Source: Spirochaetota bacterium
Lineage (GTDB): Bacteria; Spirochaetota; UBA4802; UBA5550
NCBI GenBank assembly: GCA_024276015.1
Contig: JAJRXZ010000008.1
Location: forward strand, 1 to 38,297
Direction of reading: 5' to 3'
Length of the DNA: 38,297 bases
Shown here: positions 1 to 8,515 of the stretch, piece after piece
Position numbering within the stretch: position 1 is the stretch's first letter
Layout of the letters: every line of letters begins with the position of its first letter
Notes under the pieces: generated by a model
Told to the model about the DNA's origin: nothing
The model's input: the letters and a program-made list of their open reading frames with translations, nothing else
Database searches by the model: none
Program-made: the position numbers and the translations under genes

Positions 1-1256
1 AGTTTAACCTTTTTGTTAACTAAACCGGGCCATTCTCCGTAAAAATCAAAGGTCCTGATAATTAACCGGTTGCAGAGTATTTTAAATTTCTCTAAAATAT
101 TTATTTCTTTATTTTTATATGATATATTCTTTTGAGCCCTGCTTACGGCATTAAAGAATTTTAACGGCATATTAATTGCAGCTGCTGTGCTGTTATATGA
201 CAATTCAATAATGTCATCAGGAGAAACCGGTCTTGTCTTGAGAAAAACTTTTTCATTATAAGAGCCCGGATTGAGATTCCGTAAATAATTAAAATCATCG
301 GTATCAGGTTCAAATATCACTTCATTAAAATTGTAGTTTATAAATAATATCTTCTCTTTCTTCTTAAAAGCACGATATCTGTCTGTAAAATAATAAGTTA
401 AACCGGAATATTTTTTGTCCTCATGTTTTACTTCTCCTCGAACAACATTAAATCCGTAATTCTTTCCGGAAGAGATACTTTTCTTTTTATTATTATTTTT
501 CAGCATTGCATAAAACTTCATATCCATCTCTCTGTTTCTTATGATCTTTACAAATGAGCTGTTCTTAGTATACCTTGTGATCATATATCTTGGAAGCGCA
601 TAAACTTTCATGCTGCCTTCGGAAGGCATCCTAAAACTGCCTTTTTCTATGGTAAAGGCATATTTATATCCTGCTTCCTTTATCTTTTTTACCGTAACGG
701 GGGATCTCGCCCCGTAGGGATAAACGAAAATATTTACCTTCTTCCCGGTCTTGCTTTCAAGAATCTTTTTTGAGGTAAAGATCTCTCTCATAAAATTGCG
801 TCTTTCAAATTTATAGAGCCTGTTATTTATAAATCTGTGGCTGTATCCGTGAGCCGCGATCTCACATCCCTCCTCTGACAATCTTTTAACTTGTTTCCAG
901 GTTAAAGCATATTTTTTTCTGCTTATGATTGCGGGATAAATCGCGATCAGAGGTTTGATCCCCATAGGTTTAAACACTTCATAATAAGCTCTGTAGAGAG
1001 ATCTTTTACCGTCATCTACGGATACTATTATATTACCTACTCCTTTTATTCTGCCCTTTATAAAATCATCAAAGGATACAAATGTAAACCCTTTTAATCT
1101 TAAGTATTGAAGGTGAGACTTTAATTCACTGTACGAAAAAGAAAATTTATTTTTGCTGCTGCCGAATCCATGGTAGCATAATACGGTAACTACAGGTTTA
1201 TTATCAAAGGTATTCTGAGCCAGGATCAATGAAACTATTATTGCGGCAAATTTCAT
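1..1256 (-). CDS. Polysaccharide deacetylase (NodB/CE4 family), 3' end missing
   Basis: The frame is open from an ATG at 1256 to the left edge of the window (418 codons, no stop), so the C-terminus is missing. The N-terminus (MKFAAIIVSLILAQ) looks like a signal peptide, suggesting export. The NodB metal site is visible: VSVDDGK (Asp81-Asp82) and HGYSH (His136, His140), as in carbohydrate esterase 4 enzymes that remove N-acetyl groups from surface polysaccharides or peptidoglycan. A C-terminal region of about 200 residues that I do not recognise follows the catalytic domain. The gene is last of three on this strand, 34 bp after a lipoprotein gene and downstream of a nonulosonate synthase, which suggests envelope-glycan work. 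A GGAG lies about 11 nt upstream of the start. The family is confident; the substrate is unknown. Confidence 0.85.
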   Translation of the reverse strand, partial: MKFAAIIVSLILAQNTFDNKPVVTVLCYHGFGSSKNKFSFSYSELKSHLQYLRLKGFTFVSFDDFIKGRIKGVGNIIVSVDDGKRSLYRAYYEVFKPMGIKPLIAIYPAIISRKKYALTWKQVKRLSEEGCEIAAHGYSHRFINNRLYKFERRNFMREIFTSKKILESKTGKKVNIFVYPYGARSPVTVKKIKEAGYKYAFTIEKGSFRMPSEGSMKVYALPRYMITRYTKNSSFVKIIRNREMDMKFYAMLKNNNKKKSISSGKNYGFNVVRGEVKHEDKKYSGLTYYFTDRYRAFKKKEKILFINYNFNEVIFEPDTDDFNYLRNLNPGSYNEKVFLKTRPVSPDDIIELSYNSTAAAINMPLKFFNAVSRAQKNISYKNKEINILEKFKILCNRLIIRTFDFYGEWPGLVNKKVK

Positions 1257-1290
1257 ACCGATTACAACTCCAAGCTCGTTTCATTAAAGT

Positions 1291-1860
1291 TCACTTCTGC
1301 CATCTCTTTGCAGTTCTCTTCCTGAATTCTTTCAAAAACTCTTTTCTTTCAAGAAGCCGTTCCTCTTCATAGACAATATCTTCCAATTCGACCTTTCTCT
1401 TTGAAAAATCATTCTTTGCTGCCGGATTGATCTTAAAGACTTCTTCCTCAAGGAGTTTGTAATACTTCTCAAGGGACGGATACAAATACTTCTTTACATA
1501 TGTATATTTTTTCCAGTACTCTATGCTGCTATATCTTTTGATCCTGTAAAGCGTTCTTACTCTGAGCATGCAGATCTTTTCAAGAAATTTGACCGCAGTG
1601 CTGCCGTTATATTTTCTCACAGCAGCAAGGAACTTCCCCCTCCTCTTCTTTAATTCGGCATCGCTGTATTTATTTGAAATGATATAATTCAGATTTACAT
1701 AAGAATCGAAACCGTAATCGAAACCGATAGCTTCCGTAGTGCTTTTCAGAATCTCCATATCCTTATCGGTATAAAAGGTGTTGTCTCTGACATCTTTAAA
1801 TGAAGAACAGCCGGATATCAATATAATGATCAGAATGTATACCCCTTTAAACTTAATCAT
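1291..1860 (-). CDS. Putative lipoprotein of unknown function
   Basis: This gene encodes 189 residues. The N-terminus has a short basic stretch, a hydrophobic core and a lipobox ending LISGC (Cys18), so it is predicted to be exported and lipidated. The mature part is highly charged, rich in Lys, Glu, Arg and Tyr, probably helical, and ends in a very basic tail. I do not recognise a family. It has a good ribosome-binding site (AGAGGAG about 8 nt before the ATG). It sits 14 bp after the NeuB-like gene and 34 bp before the deacetylase gene on the same strand, so the three are probably co-transcribed. A scaffold or accessory role in envelope polysaccharide work is inference from position only. 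Confidence 0.75.
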   Translation of the reverse strand: MIKFKGVYILIIILISGCSSFKDVRDNTFYTDKDMEILKSTTEAIGFDYGFDSYVNLNYIISNKYSDAELKKRRGKFLAAVRKYNGSTAVKFLEKICMLRVRTLYRIKRYSSIEYWKKYTYVKKYLYPSLEKYYKLLEEEVFKINPAAKNDFSKRKVELEDIVYEEERLLERKEFLKEFRKRTAKRWQK

Positions 1861-1874
1861 AAATAATCTCCTCT

Positions 1875-2912
1875 TTATTCAAAATACTCATGGCGAATCA
1901 TATAATCTTTCTTGATATTAACTCTGCTTTTTCTGCCGATAAATTCATCAATCCTATATGCAGGTATGCCTGAACCGGGACGAAGAGCAATAAGGTCTTC
2001 TTCCTCAATTATCTTTCCAGCAGGGATTGTTCTCCTTGCAAAAATACTGCGTCTTGCTGCTCTTGCAGTTACTGTTTCGGCCCCCGCGCAGGATATATTA
2101 CCGCTTCCTAACATCAATCTTGCACTTTCAACAGCCTTAACCATATGGGAAAAGCGCTCGGGAGTAAGCGAAACTGCCCGGTCGGGGCATTCAAAATCGC
2201 TCCTCAGAGTAAAGTGACTTTCAAAAAAACGAACCCCAAGAGCAAGCGCAAGCAGACACGCCTCATATCCGGGATAGTGGCTCGAAAATCCCACTTCAAG
2301 ATGAAATTTCTCTCTTAATGAAATAATTCTGTTCAAATTAACCGATTCGGGCGCTGCAGGATAAAGAGATACGCAATGCAAAAGCATTACATCACCACTG
2401 CCGGCACTCTTAAGAATATCAAGAGCCATGGCTATTTCATCTTCGTCCGTCATCCCGGTTGATAAAAGAACAGGTTTTCCGGTTTCTGCAATTCTCTTAA
2501 TTAACCGATGATTTGTGATCTCCGATGATGCAACTTTATAGACGGGAACTCCGATTCTTTCGAGCATTTCAACAGAGTCAATATCAAAGGGCGACGAAAA
2601 AAAGACGACTCCAAGACTTTCGGAAAAATCTGCCAGCCTGATAAGATCATCTTCCTTCAATGCAAGATCTTTAAAGAAATCTATGTGCTCCGAATCTGGA
2701 TCATTTTCATATCCCTGTTCAAGAAGGGATCTTGTAAAAAGAGAATTCATTTTTTCGGGCATAAAAGTTTGAAATTTTACACCATCGGCTCCGGATCTAA
2801 CGGCTGCTTCAATTAATTGCTGCGCAGCATTAATATCCCCGTTATGATTTAAACCTATCTCAGCTATATAAACCGCTTCTTCACCGCTCTTTTGAAATAT
2901 TTTTTTAATCAT
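1875..2912 (-). CDS. N-acetylneuraminate/pseudaminate/legionaminate synthase family (NeuB-like)
   Basis: The protein has 345 residues, normal for the family, which condenses phosphoenolpyruvate with an N-acetyl-hexosamine to make nine-carbon acidic sugars. The N-terminal TIM barrel carries YIAEIGLNHNGD (15-26), GADGVKFQTF (41-50), KVASSEI (126-132), STGM (151-154) and LLHCVSLYPA (177-186). A C-terminal SAF (antifreeze-like) domain covers about 285-345. One metal-ligand position is odd: the motif usually read PDHxxSL is PDRAVSL here (Arg245). His233, in ESHFTL, is kept, although the usual preceding Lys is Ser. Sequence alone cannot tell sialic, pseudaminic and legionaminic synthases apart. Since it leads an operon with a deacetylase rather than other sugar-nucleotide genes, the product could decorate the surface or the flagellin. 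Confidence 0.85.
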   Translation of the reverse strand: MIKKIFQKSGEEAVYIAEIGLNHNGDINAAQQLIEAAVRSGADGVKFQTFMPEKMNSLFTRSLLEQGYENDPDSEHIDFFKDLALKEDDLIRLADFSESLGVVFFSSPFDIDSVEMLERIGVPVYKVASSEITNHRLIKRIAETGKPVLLSTGMTDEDEIAMALDILKSAGSGDVMLLHCVSLYPAAPESVNLNRIISLREKFHLEVGFSSHYPGYEACLLALALGVRFFESHFTLRSDFECPDRAVSLTPERFSHMVKAVESARLMLGSGNISCAGAETVTARAARRSIFARRTIPAGKIIEEEDLIALRPGSGIPAYRIDEFIGRKSRVNIKKDYMIRHEYFE

Positions 2913-3127
2913 CTATACTTTATCCTGTCAGCTGCCTGCAAAATAACAGACTTTAAATGCTTTGAACATTAAAATTTTATACGATCAATAATTTCAACAT
3001 TTTTATTTTCACCGGAACATGAAAATTATCGAAGGACATGCAGCTCCTCATTGGCTTTCAATTGTTCGGCGCATTTAATACATTTTATTGTAACCCTATT
3101 ATTAAAAAATATATGTTTTTTTTAATA

Positions 3128-3156
3128 TTGACATTAACCTTTTAATATATTAAATT
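3128..3156 (+). promoter_or_regulatory. Predicted sigma-70 promoter for glpK
   Basis: TTGACA at 3128-3133 is followed, after 17 bp, by TAAATT at 3151-3156. This lies about 50 bp upstream of the glycerol kinase start, in the 294-bp gap between divergent genes. The -10 match is only moderate. I see no glycerol-responsive operator. Confidence 0.4.
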
Positions 3157-3206
3157 AAATGGGTTATAGTTTATAATAATTCGTTTAAACCGGCAACAAC
3201 ATAACC

Positions 3207-4691
3207 ATGAATGATAAATTTATTATCTCCATAGATTTAGGTACCACAGGCAACAGAGTATATTGCTTCAATGAACGGGGCAAACCGATTTCCAGCGCCT
3301 ACAGTGAATTCAGGCAAATTTTTCCAAAACCGGGCTGGGTGGAACATGACCCTGTAGAGATATGGGAATCGGTTAAAAAATTGATCCCCGAAGCTCTGGC
3401 AAAGGGAAACCTGAAGGGCAAAAACGCGCTTGCAATAGGGATTACAAATCAGAGAGAGACAACACTTCTCTGGGATAAAGAAAATGGCAAACCTGTGTAT
3501 AATGCAATTGTATGGCAGTGCAGAAGAACTGCAGAAATTTGCAGCGAACTTAAAGAGAATGGCTATGAAAACCTTTTTAAAGAAAAAACAGGATTGGTAC
3601 TGGATGCATATTTTTCAGGGACGAAAATAAAATGGATTCTTGATAACATTAAAGATGCAGAAACTCTTGCCAATGAAGGCAAAATCATCTCAGGCACAAT
3701 TGATACATGGATTTTATGGAATCTAACAGGCGGTAAATCATTTAAAACAGACTATACAAATGCTTCCAGAACTCTCCTATTTGATATAAAGAAGAAATGC
3801 TGGGCTCATGAACTGCTGGATATTCTTAATATTCCAAAAAATATTTTGCCCCATGTCATGGAATCATCATCAAACTTCGGCACTACGCTGAATGTGCCGG
3901 GGCTTCCCGACGGAATAATAATCGGCGGTATTGCCGGCGACCAGCAGGCGGCAATGGCGGGCCAGAATTGCGTATTCGAATCAACATCGAAAAATACATA
4001 CGGAACAGGCTGCTTTATGCTGTTAAATACAGGCAATAATTTTGTTGCTTCTGAAAAAGGATTGCTGACCACTCTGGCATGCGGCAATAGGGGGCAGCCT
4101 GCTTATGCGCTGGAAGGTTCGGTTTTTATCGGCGGAGCTGTAATACAGTGGGTCCGCGATTACATGAAGTTCTGCAAAGAAAGCCATGAAACGGAAGAGA
4201 TGGCTTTTTCAGTTACTGCAGACGACGAAGTCGTTTTCGTACCCGCCTTTGTTGGACTGGGCGCTCCCCACTGGAAAATGGATGTACGCGGCGCTATTTT
4301 CGGTTTAACCAGAGATACATCCATTGAACAGATCGTCAGAGCAGCGCTGAAATCCATAGCTTTCCAATCAAGGGACGTTATTAAAGCCCTGGAAGAGGAC
4401 TCCAAAATGACTGTGAAGGAACTTAAAGTTGACGGAGGCGCAGTAAAGAATAAATACCTGATGCAGTTTCAATCGGATATACTTGGTATTCCCATTCTGA
4501 TCCCTGAAATAACCGAATCAACCGCACTTGGAGCAGCATATCTTGCGGGAATAACAGCAGGAGTATATAAATCGATTGACGAAATTGCGCAGTATAATAA
4601 GATATTGGCAAGGTTTAATCCGAAAATTACTGATCCGGAAAAAAATCGGCAATTAAATCTCTGGAAGGAAGCTATTAACAGATTACTATAA
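3207..4691 (+). CDS. glpK: Glycerol kinase
   Basis: The protein has 494 residues, the usual length for GlpK, which phosphorylates glycerol to sn-glycerol 3-phosphate using ATP. It aligns from end to end with known enzymes: KPGWVEHDP, GITNQRETT, NAIVWQCRRTAEIC, YTNASRT, GIAGDQQAA, TYGTGCFML, GLGAPHW, and the FGGY signatures ending in FQSDILG and TALGAAYLAG. The phosphate-binding loop reads DLGTTGNR rather than the common DQGTTSSR, a variant seen in other bacterial glycerol kinases. The ATG has no good Shine-Dalgarno sequence, but this start fits the family's N-terminus. No glycerol facilitator or glpD lies beside it. A glycerophosphodiester phosphodiesterase elsewhere in the window (26761-27474) would also feed glycerol 3-phosphate metabolism. 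Confidence 0.95.
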   Translation: MNDKFIISIDLGTTGNRVYCFNERGKPISSAYSEFRQIFPKPGWVEHDPVEIWESVKKLIPEALAKGNLKGKNALAIGITNQRETTLLWDKENGKPVYNAIVWQCRRTAEICSELKENGYENLFKEKTGLVLDAYFSGTKIKWILDNIKDAETLANEGKIISGTIDTWILWNLTGGKSFKTDYTNASRTLLFDIKKKCWAHELLDILNIPKNILPHVMESSSNFGTTLNVPGLPDGIIIGGIAGDQQAAMAGQNCVFESTSKNTYGTGCFMLLNTGNNFVASEKGLLTTLACGNRGQPAYALEGSVFIGGAVIQWVRDYMKFCKESHETEEMAFSVTADDEVVFVPAFVGLGAPHWKMDVRGAIFGLTRDTSIEQIVRAALKSIAFQSRDVIKALEEDSKMTVKELKVDGGAVKNKYLMQFQSDILGIPILIPEITESTALGAAYLAGITAGVYKSIDEIAQYNKILARFNPKITDPEKNRQLNLWKEAINRLL

Positions 4692-4726
4692 TCTAACGTA
4701 AACACTATCTTAAGGAGGGGTGCTCT

Positions 4727-4924
4727 ATGGCAAGACCATTATTAGGAGAAATTCTACTGTAAAAAGGGGAAATAACTCAGGAACAACTTGATAAAGCCTT
4801 AGAGGTACAGAAAAAAGAGGGGGGATTGATCGGCATCATACTGGTTACACAGGGTGCCATTACAGAACAGGTTCTTGTTAAATACCTGGCATTACAGGCT
4901 GAAAAAGTTACCAGCGGGGAATAA
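4727..4924 (+). pseudogene. Small MshEN/GspE-N-like domain protein, interrupted by TAA at codon 12
   Basis: A very strong ribosome-binding site (AAGGAGGGG) precedes an ATG at 4727. The frame reads MARPLLGEILL, then TAA (4760-4762), then continues open for 53 more codons to a second TAA at 4922-4924. Read through, the 65 residues match the N-terminal domain of type II secretion/pilus ATPases (GspE-N, MshEN): LGEILL-KGEITQEQLDKAL, then a second, weaker copy GIILVTQGAITEQVL. The residue replaced by the stop is normally Glu, Lys or Ala, so one substitution (for example GAA to TAA) explains it. The start of the chemoreceptor gene at 7595 is clearly related (GEFLIEKGVITKKQLDHAL, then KEGGLLGIIL). 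Recent nonsense mutation, sequencing error and stop readthrough are all possible. It lies 35 bp after glpK. Confidence 0.7.
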
Positions 4925-5059
4925 TATTCTATCGGTTCAGTAAATTTCAACCGGCTTATTTTCCAACACTTCAGTTACGTTGACAATACCTTTTATAACC
5001 GCAGCCGATGATACCGGAGGAAGGTATAAGCGGATGATTATCTATATGTCTTCCACCGC

Positions 5060-6091
5060 TTATTCAACAACATCAAGCCAGCCGAATTTATCCTCCATAT
5101 CGCCGGTCTGTATTCTTACCAGCCTGTTATACAGTTCCGTTATTACAGGACCGGCATTGCCGCCATCCTTAAAATTGTAATCTTTCCCTCTGTAGTTTAT
5201 CAGGGTTACCGGCGTAATTACAGCAGCAGTTCCAACAGCTCCGATCTCATCAAAATTTTCTATCTCATCTATCTGTACCGGTCTTTTAATAATATCCATG
5301 CCCATATCACTTGAAATAACAGCAAGACTGTCATTTGTTATGCTGGGCAGAATTGAAGAAGAATCCGGCGTAATATACTGATTCCCCTGAACTGCAATAA
5401 AATTTGACGTGCCGAATTCATCAATATACTTCTTTTCCTTCGGATCAAGGAAAAGACCGATTGGGTATCCCTTATCAATGTGAAATTGTCTTCCTCTGAG
5501 ACCCGCAGCATAATTGCCTCCCACTTTACAGTCGCCTACACCAAGGGGAGCCGCTCTGTCAAATTCTTCAATGACAATTGCTTTAACCGGTTTGAATCCT
5601 CCCTTATAATAAGGGCCTACGGGAGTAACAAATATTATAAATATATACTCATCTGCCGGGCCGAGGCCCACTTTACCTCCTACTCCGATCACGAGGGGTC
5701 TTATATATAAACTTGCTCCCGTGCCATAGGGCGGAACAAATCCCGCATTTGCTTTAACAACTTTACGCACACCCTCTAAAAACATATCTTCAGGAATTGC
5801 GGGAATATAAATTCTCTCGCAACTTCGCTTAAGCCTTTTGGCATTCTCAATGGGTCTGAATATTACTATCTTACCTTCTGCAGTTTCAAATGCCTTTAAA
5901 CCTTCAAAGGCCTCCTGTCCATAATGCAGAGCAGGCGCTGCCATATGCAGAGAGATCATCTCATCGGAAACAAGTTCTCCGTCAGACCATCTGCCGTCTT
6001 TATAATAATATCTGATATTACATTCTGTATTAATATAATCAAAAGGCAAATTTTTCCAGTCCAGACGAGCCTTATCCTTTACCATTCCCAT
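5060..6091 (-). CDS. ilvE: Branched-chain amino acid aminotransferase
   Basis: The protein has 343 residues, typical of the class IV PLP-dependent BCAT group (longer type II form). It transfers amino groups between glutamate and the keto acids of leucine, isoleucine and valine. Visible hallmarks are HYGQEAFEGLKAF (56-68), YIRPLVIGVG, the PLP lysine in GDCKVGGNYAA (Lys189), DEFGTSNFIAV, and GTAAVITPV near the C-terminus. The start is the first ATG because GGAG lies 8 nt before it (atggagaaaagat, then ATG). It stands alone, convergent with the glpK region. A weak 8-bp inverted repeat (5026-5033 and 5056-5063) overlaps the stop codon but has no T-tract, so I do not call it a terminator. Confidence 0.95.
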   Translation of the reverse strand: MGMVKDKARLDWKNLPFDYINTECNIRYYYKDGRWSDGELVSDEMISLHMAAPALHYGQEAFEGLKAFETAEGKIVIFRPIENAKRLKRSCERIYIPAIPEDMFLEGVRKVVKANAGFVPPYGTGASLYIRPLVIGVGGKVGLGPADEYIFIIFVTPVGPYYKGGFKPVKAIVIEEFDRAAPLGVGDCKVGGNYAAGLRGRQFHIDKGYPIGLFLDPKEKKYIDEFGTSNFIAVQGNQYITPDSSSILPSITNDSLAVISSDMGMDIIKRPVQIDEIENFDEIGAVGTAAVITPVTLINYRGKDYNFKDGGNAGPVITELYNRLVRIQTGDMEDKFGWLDVVE

Positions 6092-6235
6092 ATCTTTTCT
6101 CCATTTTGATATAATTCACTTATTAAAGATGGTTATTTAGATCACAATAATTGTAAATGTCAAGAATAATAGTAAAAGCCAGCTATGATTTGACGGGAGG
6201 GGAGGCGGGCTTAGACTTTTTTTTATTAATTTTTC

Positions 6236-6265
6236 TTGACAAATTAATACGCAAAAGATTATTAT
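6236..6265 (+). promoter_or_regulatory. Predicted strong sigma-70 promoter for the cysteine-rich small gene
   Basis: TTGACA at 6236-6241 is followed, after 18 bp, by TATTAT at 6260-6265. This is close to consensus and would give a leader of about 50 nt before the ATG at 6323. It lies inside the 231-bp gap after the ilvE start and supports a real transcript there. Confidence 0.6.
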
Positions 6266-6322
6266 TATGAGACATAAATAAAACAGATATAGAAATATAA
6301 AACATCTAATTGGGGTTGTTAC

Positions 6323-6496
6323 ATGAAGTTGGAGGAATGCAAAAAATGCAGATTTCATATATGCTTTTATTACGACGAGGTGTTATGCAACTTCACCAGC
6401 CATCTGGAGTCTGTTCCTGCTAAAATAGTGGATGACGACCTGAATGTGCATATTTTGGCATGCCCTCAGAAGGGGGAATTAAGATCGGCAATTTAG
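6323..6496 (+). CDS. Cysteine-rich 57-residue protein, unknown function
   Basis: This short frame runs from ATG 6323 to TAG 6494-6496 and encodes 57 residues. Five cysteines are spaced C-x2-C-x4-C-x7-C-x24-C (Cys6, 9, 14, 22, 47), and the last is in ACPQKG. The N-terminal cluster (ECKKCRFHICFYYDEVLC) resembles small zinc-binding or iron-sulphur proteins, with His12 as a further possible ligand. There is no signal peptide or membrane segment, so it is probably cytoplasmic. Support for its being real comes from a near-consensus promoter 60-90 bp upstream, a GGGG about 8 nt before the start, and the non-random cysteine pattern. I cannot assign a family. It stands alone, with a new promoter before the next gene. 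Confidence 0.6.
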   Translation: MKLEECKKCRFHICFYYDEVLCNFTSHLESVPAKIVDDDLNVHILACPQKGELRSAI

Positions 6497-6623
6497 ATCT
6501 TTATAAGAATTCTAAATTTTAGAAAAATTACTCATCTAATTAGTATATTAAAATCTGCTCTCCATGCCCAAGAAAATCTGATTTTTCCAAAAAGTTTCTC
6601 TGGTAGTATATACTAAATTGTAT

Positions 6624-6652
6624 TTGACAGCATCCCCGTTGAAGACTATATT
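6624..6652 (+). promoter_or_regulatory. Predicted sigma-70 promoter for the methyltransferase gene
   Basis: TTGACA at 6624-6629 and TATATT at 6647-6652 are separated by exactly 17 bp, a near-perfect sigma-70 promoter. The expected transcript starts near 6659 and has a leader of about 120 nt before ATG 6779. Confidence 0.65.
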
Positions 6653-6679
6653 CTATTTATGACTATATTAGAAGAAAAA

Positions 6680-6709
6680 ATTTTATCCCATCGGATTAAA
6701 GGATAAAAT
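6680..6709 (+). repeat. Leader hairpin before the methyltransferase gene
   Basis: A 9-bp inverted repeat (ATTTTATCC at 6680-6688, GGATAAAAT at 6701-6709) with a 12-nt loop lies just after the predicted transcription start. It is AT-rich and of unknown function. It could equally be an operator palindrome. Confidence 0.35.
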
Positions 6710-6778
6710 ATATTTTACCTGAAGGGAAGACAAACCTGAAATATATTCTGCTTGTCAAACTTAAAAAATTGCCGAACT

Positions 6779-7429
6779 ATGAAAATAAACGGAAAAGATC
6801 ATTATAAAAATCTGGACAATATAACCGGCTGGTACGACGGATGGATATTTATGAAATTATTCGATCCCATTAACCGGTTCTTTAAACCTGTCTCCGGATT
6901 AATGGAAGAAGGTTCTTCGGCAATTGATATCGGCTGCGGCACAGGCAGCCTAGCGCTGAAACTCTCCAAAGTATGCAGTCACGTTACCGGGATAGATATA
7001 TCATCCAGAATGATCTCAACAGCAATTAAACGGAAAGAAAAAACAGGGTCCAATAATGTTGATTTTATCCATTTGAATGCAGCAAAACTTTCAGACGAGA
7101 TAAAGAGAAAATATGACTATGCAATATTCTCGTTTGTTCTGCACGAAATGCCGGAATACATTAGAAATGATATTATTGAAGAAGCAAAAAAAATAGCTGC
7201 TGAAATTATTATAAATGATTTTGTGTCTCCAATGCCGGATAATATATACAGGAAGGTTATGCAGTTCGTTGAATTTACTGCGGGCGTCAATCATTACAGA
7301 AATTTTAAAAGCTGGATCAAACTTGGAGGTATAGATGGTTTTGCCGGTATTAATAATCTAAAAACCGAAAATGAAAAGTTATTTAAGATTGGAACAGGTA
7401 AAACAGTAAAATATTCATTTGACATATAA
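6779..7429 (+). CDS. Class I SAM-dependent methyltransferase
   Basis: The protein has 216 residues counted from ATG 6779. A TTG at 6752 would add nine residues, and neither start has a clear ribosome-binding site. The Rossmann SAM-binding core is clear: motif I AIDIGCGTGSLALKL, the acidic residue ending strand 2 (VTGIDIS), and FIHLNAAKL and YDYAIFSFVLHEMP for motifs II and III. The layout resembles UbiE/type-11 methyltransferases. The C-terminal part (FVEFTAGVNHYRNFKSW) probably forms the acceptor lid. The substrate cannot be predicted. The gene is monocistronic, with its own promoter and a new promoter before the next gene. Family call is firm; function is open. Confidence 0.85.
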   Translation: MKINGKDHYKNLDNITGWYDGWIFMKLFDPINRFFKPVSGLMEEGSSAIDIGCGTGSLALKLSKVCSHVTGIDISSRMISTAIKRKEKTGSNNVDFIHLNAAKLSDEIKRKYDYAIFSFVLHEMPEYIRNDIIEEAKKIAAEIIINDFVSPMPDNIYRKVMQFVEFTAGVNHYRNFKSWIKLGGIDGFAGINNLKTENEKLFKIGTGKTVKYSFDI

Positions 7430-7475
7430 TTTTTTAACAAAAGAATATTATAACTTCCGAGAAATTTTATAATAC

Positions 7476-7506
7476 TTGACAAAAGAAAATAAAACTGTTT
7501 CATAAT
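7476..7506 (+). promoter_or_regulatory. Predicted promoter for the chemoreceptor gene
   Basis: TTGACA at 7476-7481 is followed, after 19 bp, by CATAAT at 7501-7506. The spacing is slightly long. It would give a leader of about 80 nt before ATG 7595. Confidence 0.4.
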
Positions 7507-7594
7507 TACAATTATAAGTTTATTCTTACAGATCATACTATTTTTCTGCTTTTTTTAAGCATTATTAAATTTATTAAACATCCGGATATCCGTT

Positions 7595-8512
7595 ATGAAA
7601 TTTTTTGATAATATAAATAATGTCCCCATTGGCGAATTCCTTATTGAAAAAGGGGTGATCACAAAAAAACAACTGGACCATGCATTAAATGTCAAATCAA
7701 AAGAAGGCGGACTTCTGGGAATCATCCTGGAAAAACTCGGATATGCAGACAATAAAACAATTGAAAAATATACAAAAATCCGCCAGATAATGAATGCCAC
7801 CTCCATTATTTTTAAGTTTATCCTCTTGCAGCTTCCAATAATCTGTTTTTTTTCATATATTTATGATAAATGGCTGCTTGGGCTGGGAGGGATTTCAATA
7901 ATTATTCTTGCAGCTTTTATTTTATCGCATTTCTTCTCGGAAAAGAGAATAGTATCATATTTATACGCCATTCTCCTGATCGTAATGACAACAATTTTTA
8001 TCAATGTGACAAATCGTGAATTGCAGGGACATATTTTCCCGGTAATAATCTCGGGTATCCTTCTATTATACAGAGACTGCCGACTATTTGTCGTATCTGC
8101 TATTACAGCAACATTATATTATATTGTCAGCTTTTTTATTCAGGACTATTATTTAATAGCTTTCCAAAGCAGAGTAAATATTTTGATCCCTTTAATTCAG
8201 GTCGGAATAATTTTTTTACAATCTTCACTATTCTTTATACTTGCGAAATTCATGGAAAACGAATGGAAGGAGAGAATAAACCTCAGTTATGACATAAAAA
8301 TATGGAGAGATAAACACAAGAAAGAAAAACTTAAACTCGGCATAAGCGATATATCGCAAATAATGTATCTCCACACAATTGCGCAGGGGATCAATTATGC
8401 TTCTTCAACGATAAACGAAAATACCTCTCAGATGTCCAAACGCTCCAATGAACAGGTAAAACAGGTAAAAGAGATAATTGCCGCGATAAGGGAAGTTACG
8501 GATTTTTTCTAA
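7595..8512 (+). CDS. N-terminal half of a split chemoreceptor: MshEN-like domain plus membrane segments
   Basis: This frame encodes 305 residues. Residues 10-60 form an MshEN/GspE-N-like module (PIGEFLIEKGVITKKQLDHAL, then EGGLLGIIL), related to the small broken gene at 4727. About six hydrophobic segments follow, between residues 68 and 215, forming a membrane domain, then a charged stretch and a coiled coil (about 255-303) that looks like the start of a chemoreceptor signalling rod. The frame ends REVTDFF-TAA (8510-8512). The same frame then continues with CAC ATG into the rest of the chemoreceptor at 8516. The stop therefore falls inside what looks like one 720-codon gene. MshEN domains bind cyclic-di-GMP in several proteins, but the usual arginine of the motif is Pro here, so binding is uncertain. 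Confidence 0.8.
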   Translation: MKFFDNINNVPIGEFLIEKGVITKKQLDHALNVKSKEGGLLGIILEKLGYADNKTIEKYTKIRQIMNATSIIFKFILLQLPIICFFSYIYDKWLLGLGGISIIILAAFILSHFFSEKRIVSYLYAILLIVMTTIFINVTNRELQGHIFPVIISGILLLYRDCRLFVVSAITATLYYIVSFFIQDYYLIAFQSRVNILIPLIQVGIIFLQSSLFFILAKFMENEWKERINLSYDIKIWRDKHKKEKLKLGISDISQIMYLHTIAQGINYASSTINENTSQMSKRSNEQVKQVKEIIAAIREVTDFF

Positions 8513-8515
8513 CAC

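Noticed and set aside
1912-2217. Plus-strand open frame of 101 codons
   Set aside because: It is the reverse shadow of the NeuB-like gene and has no family features.
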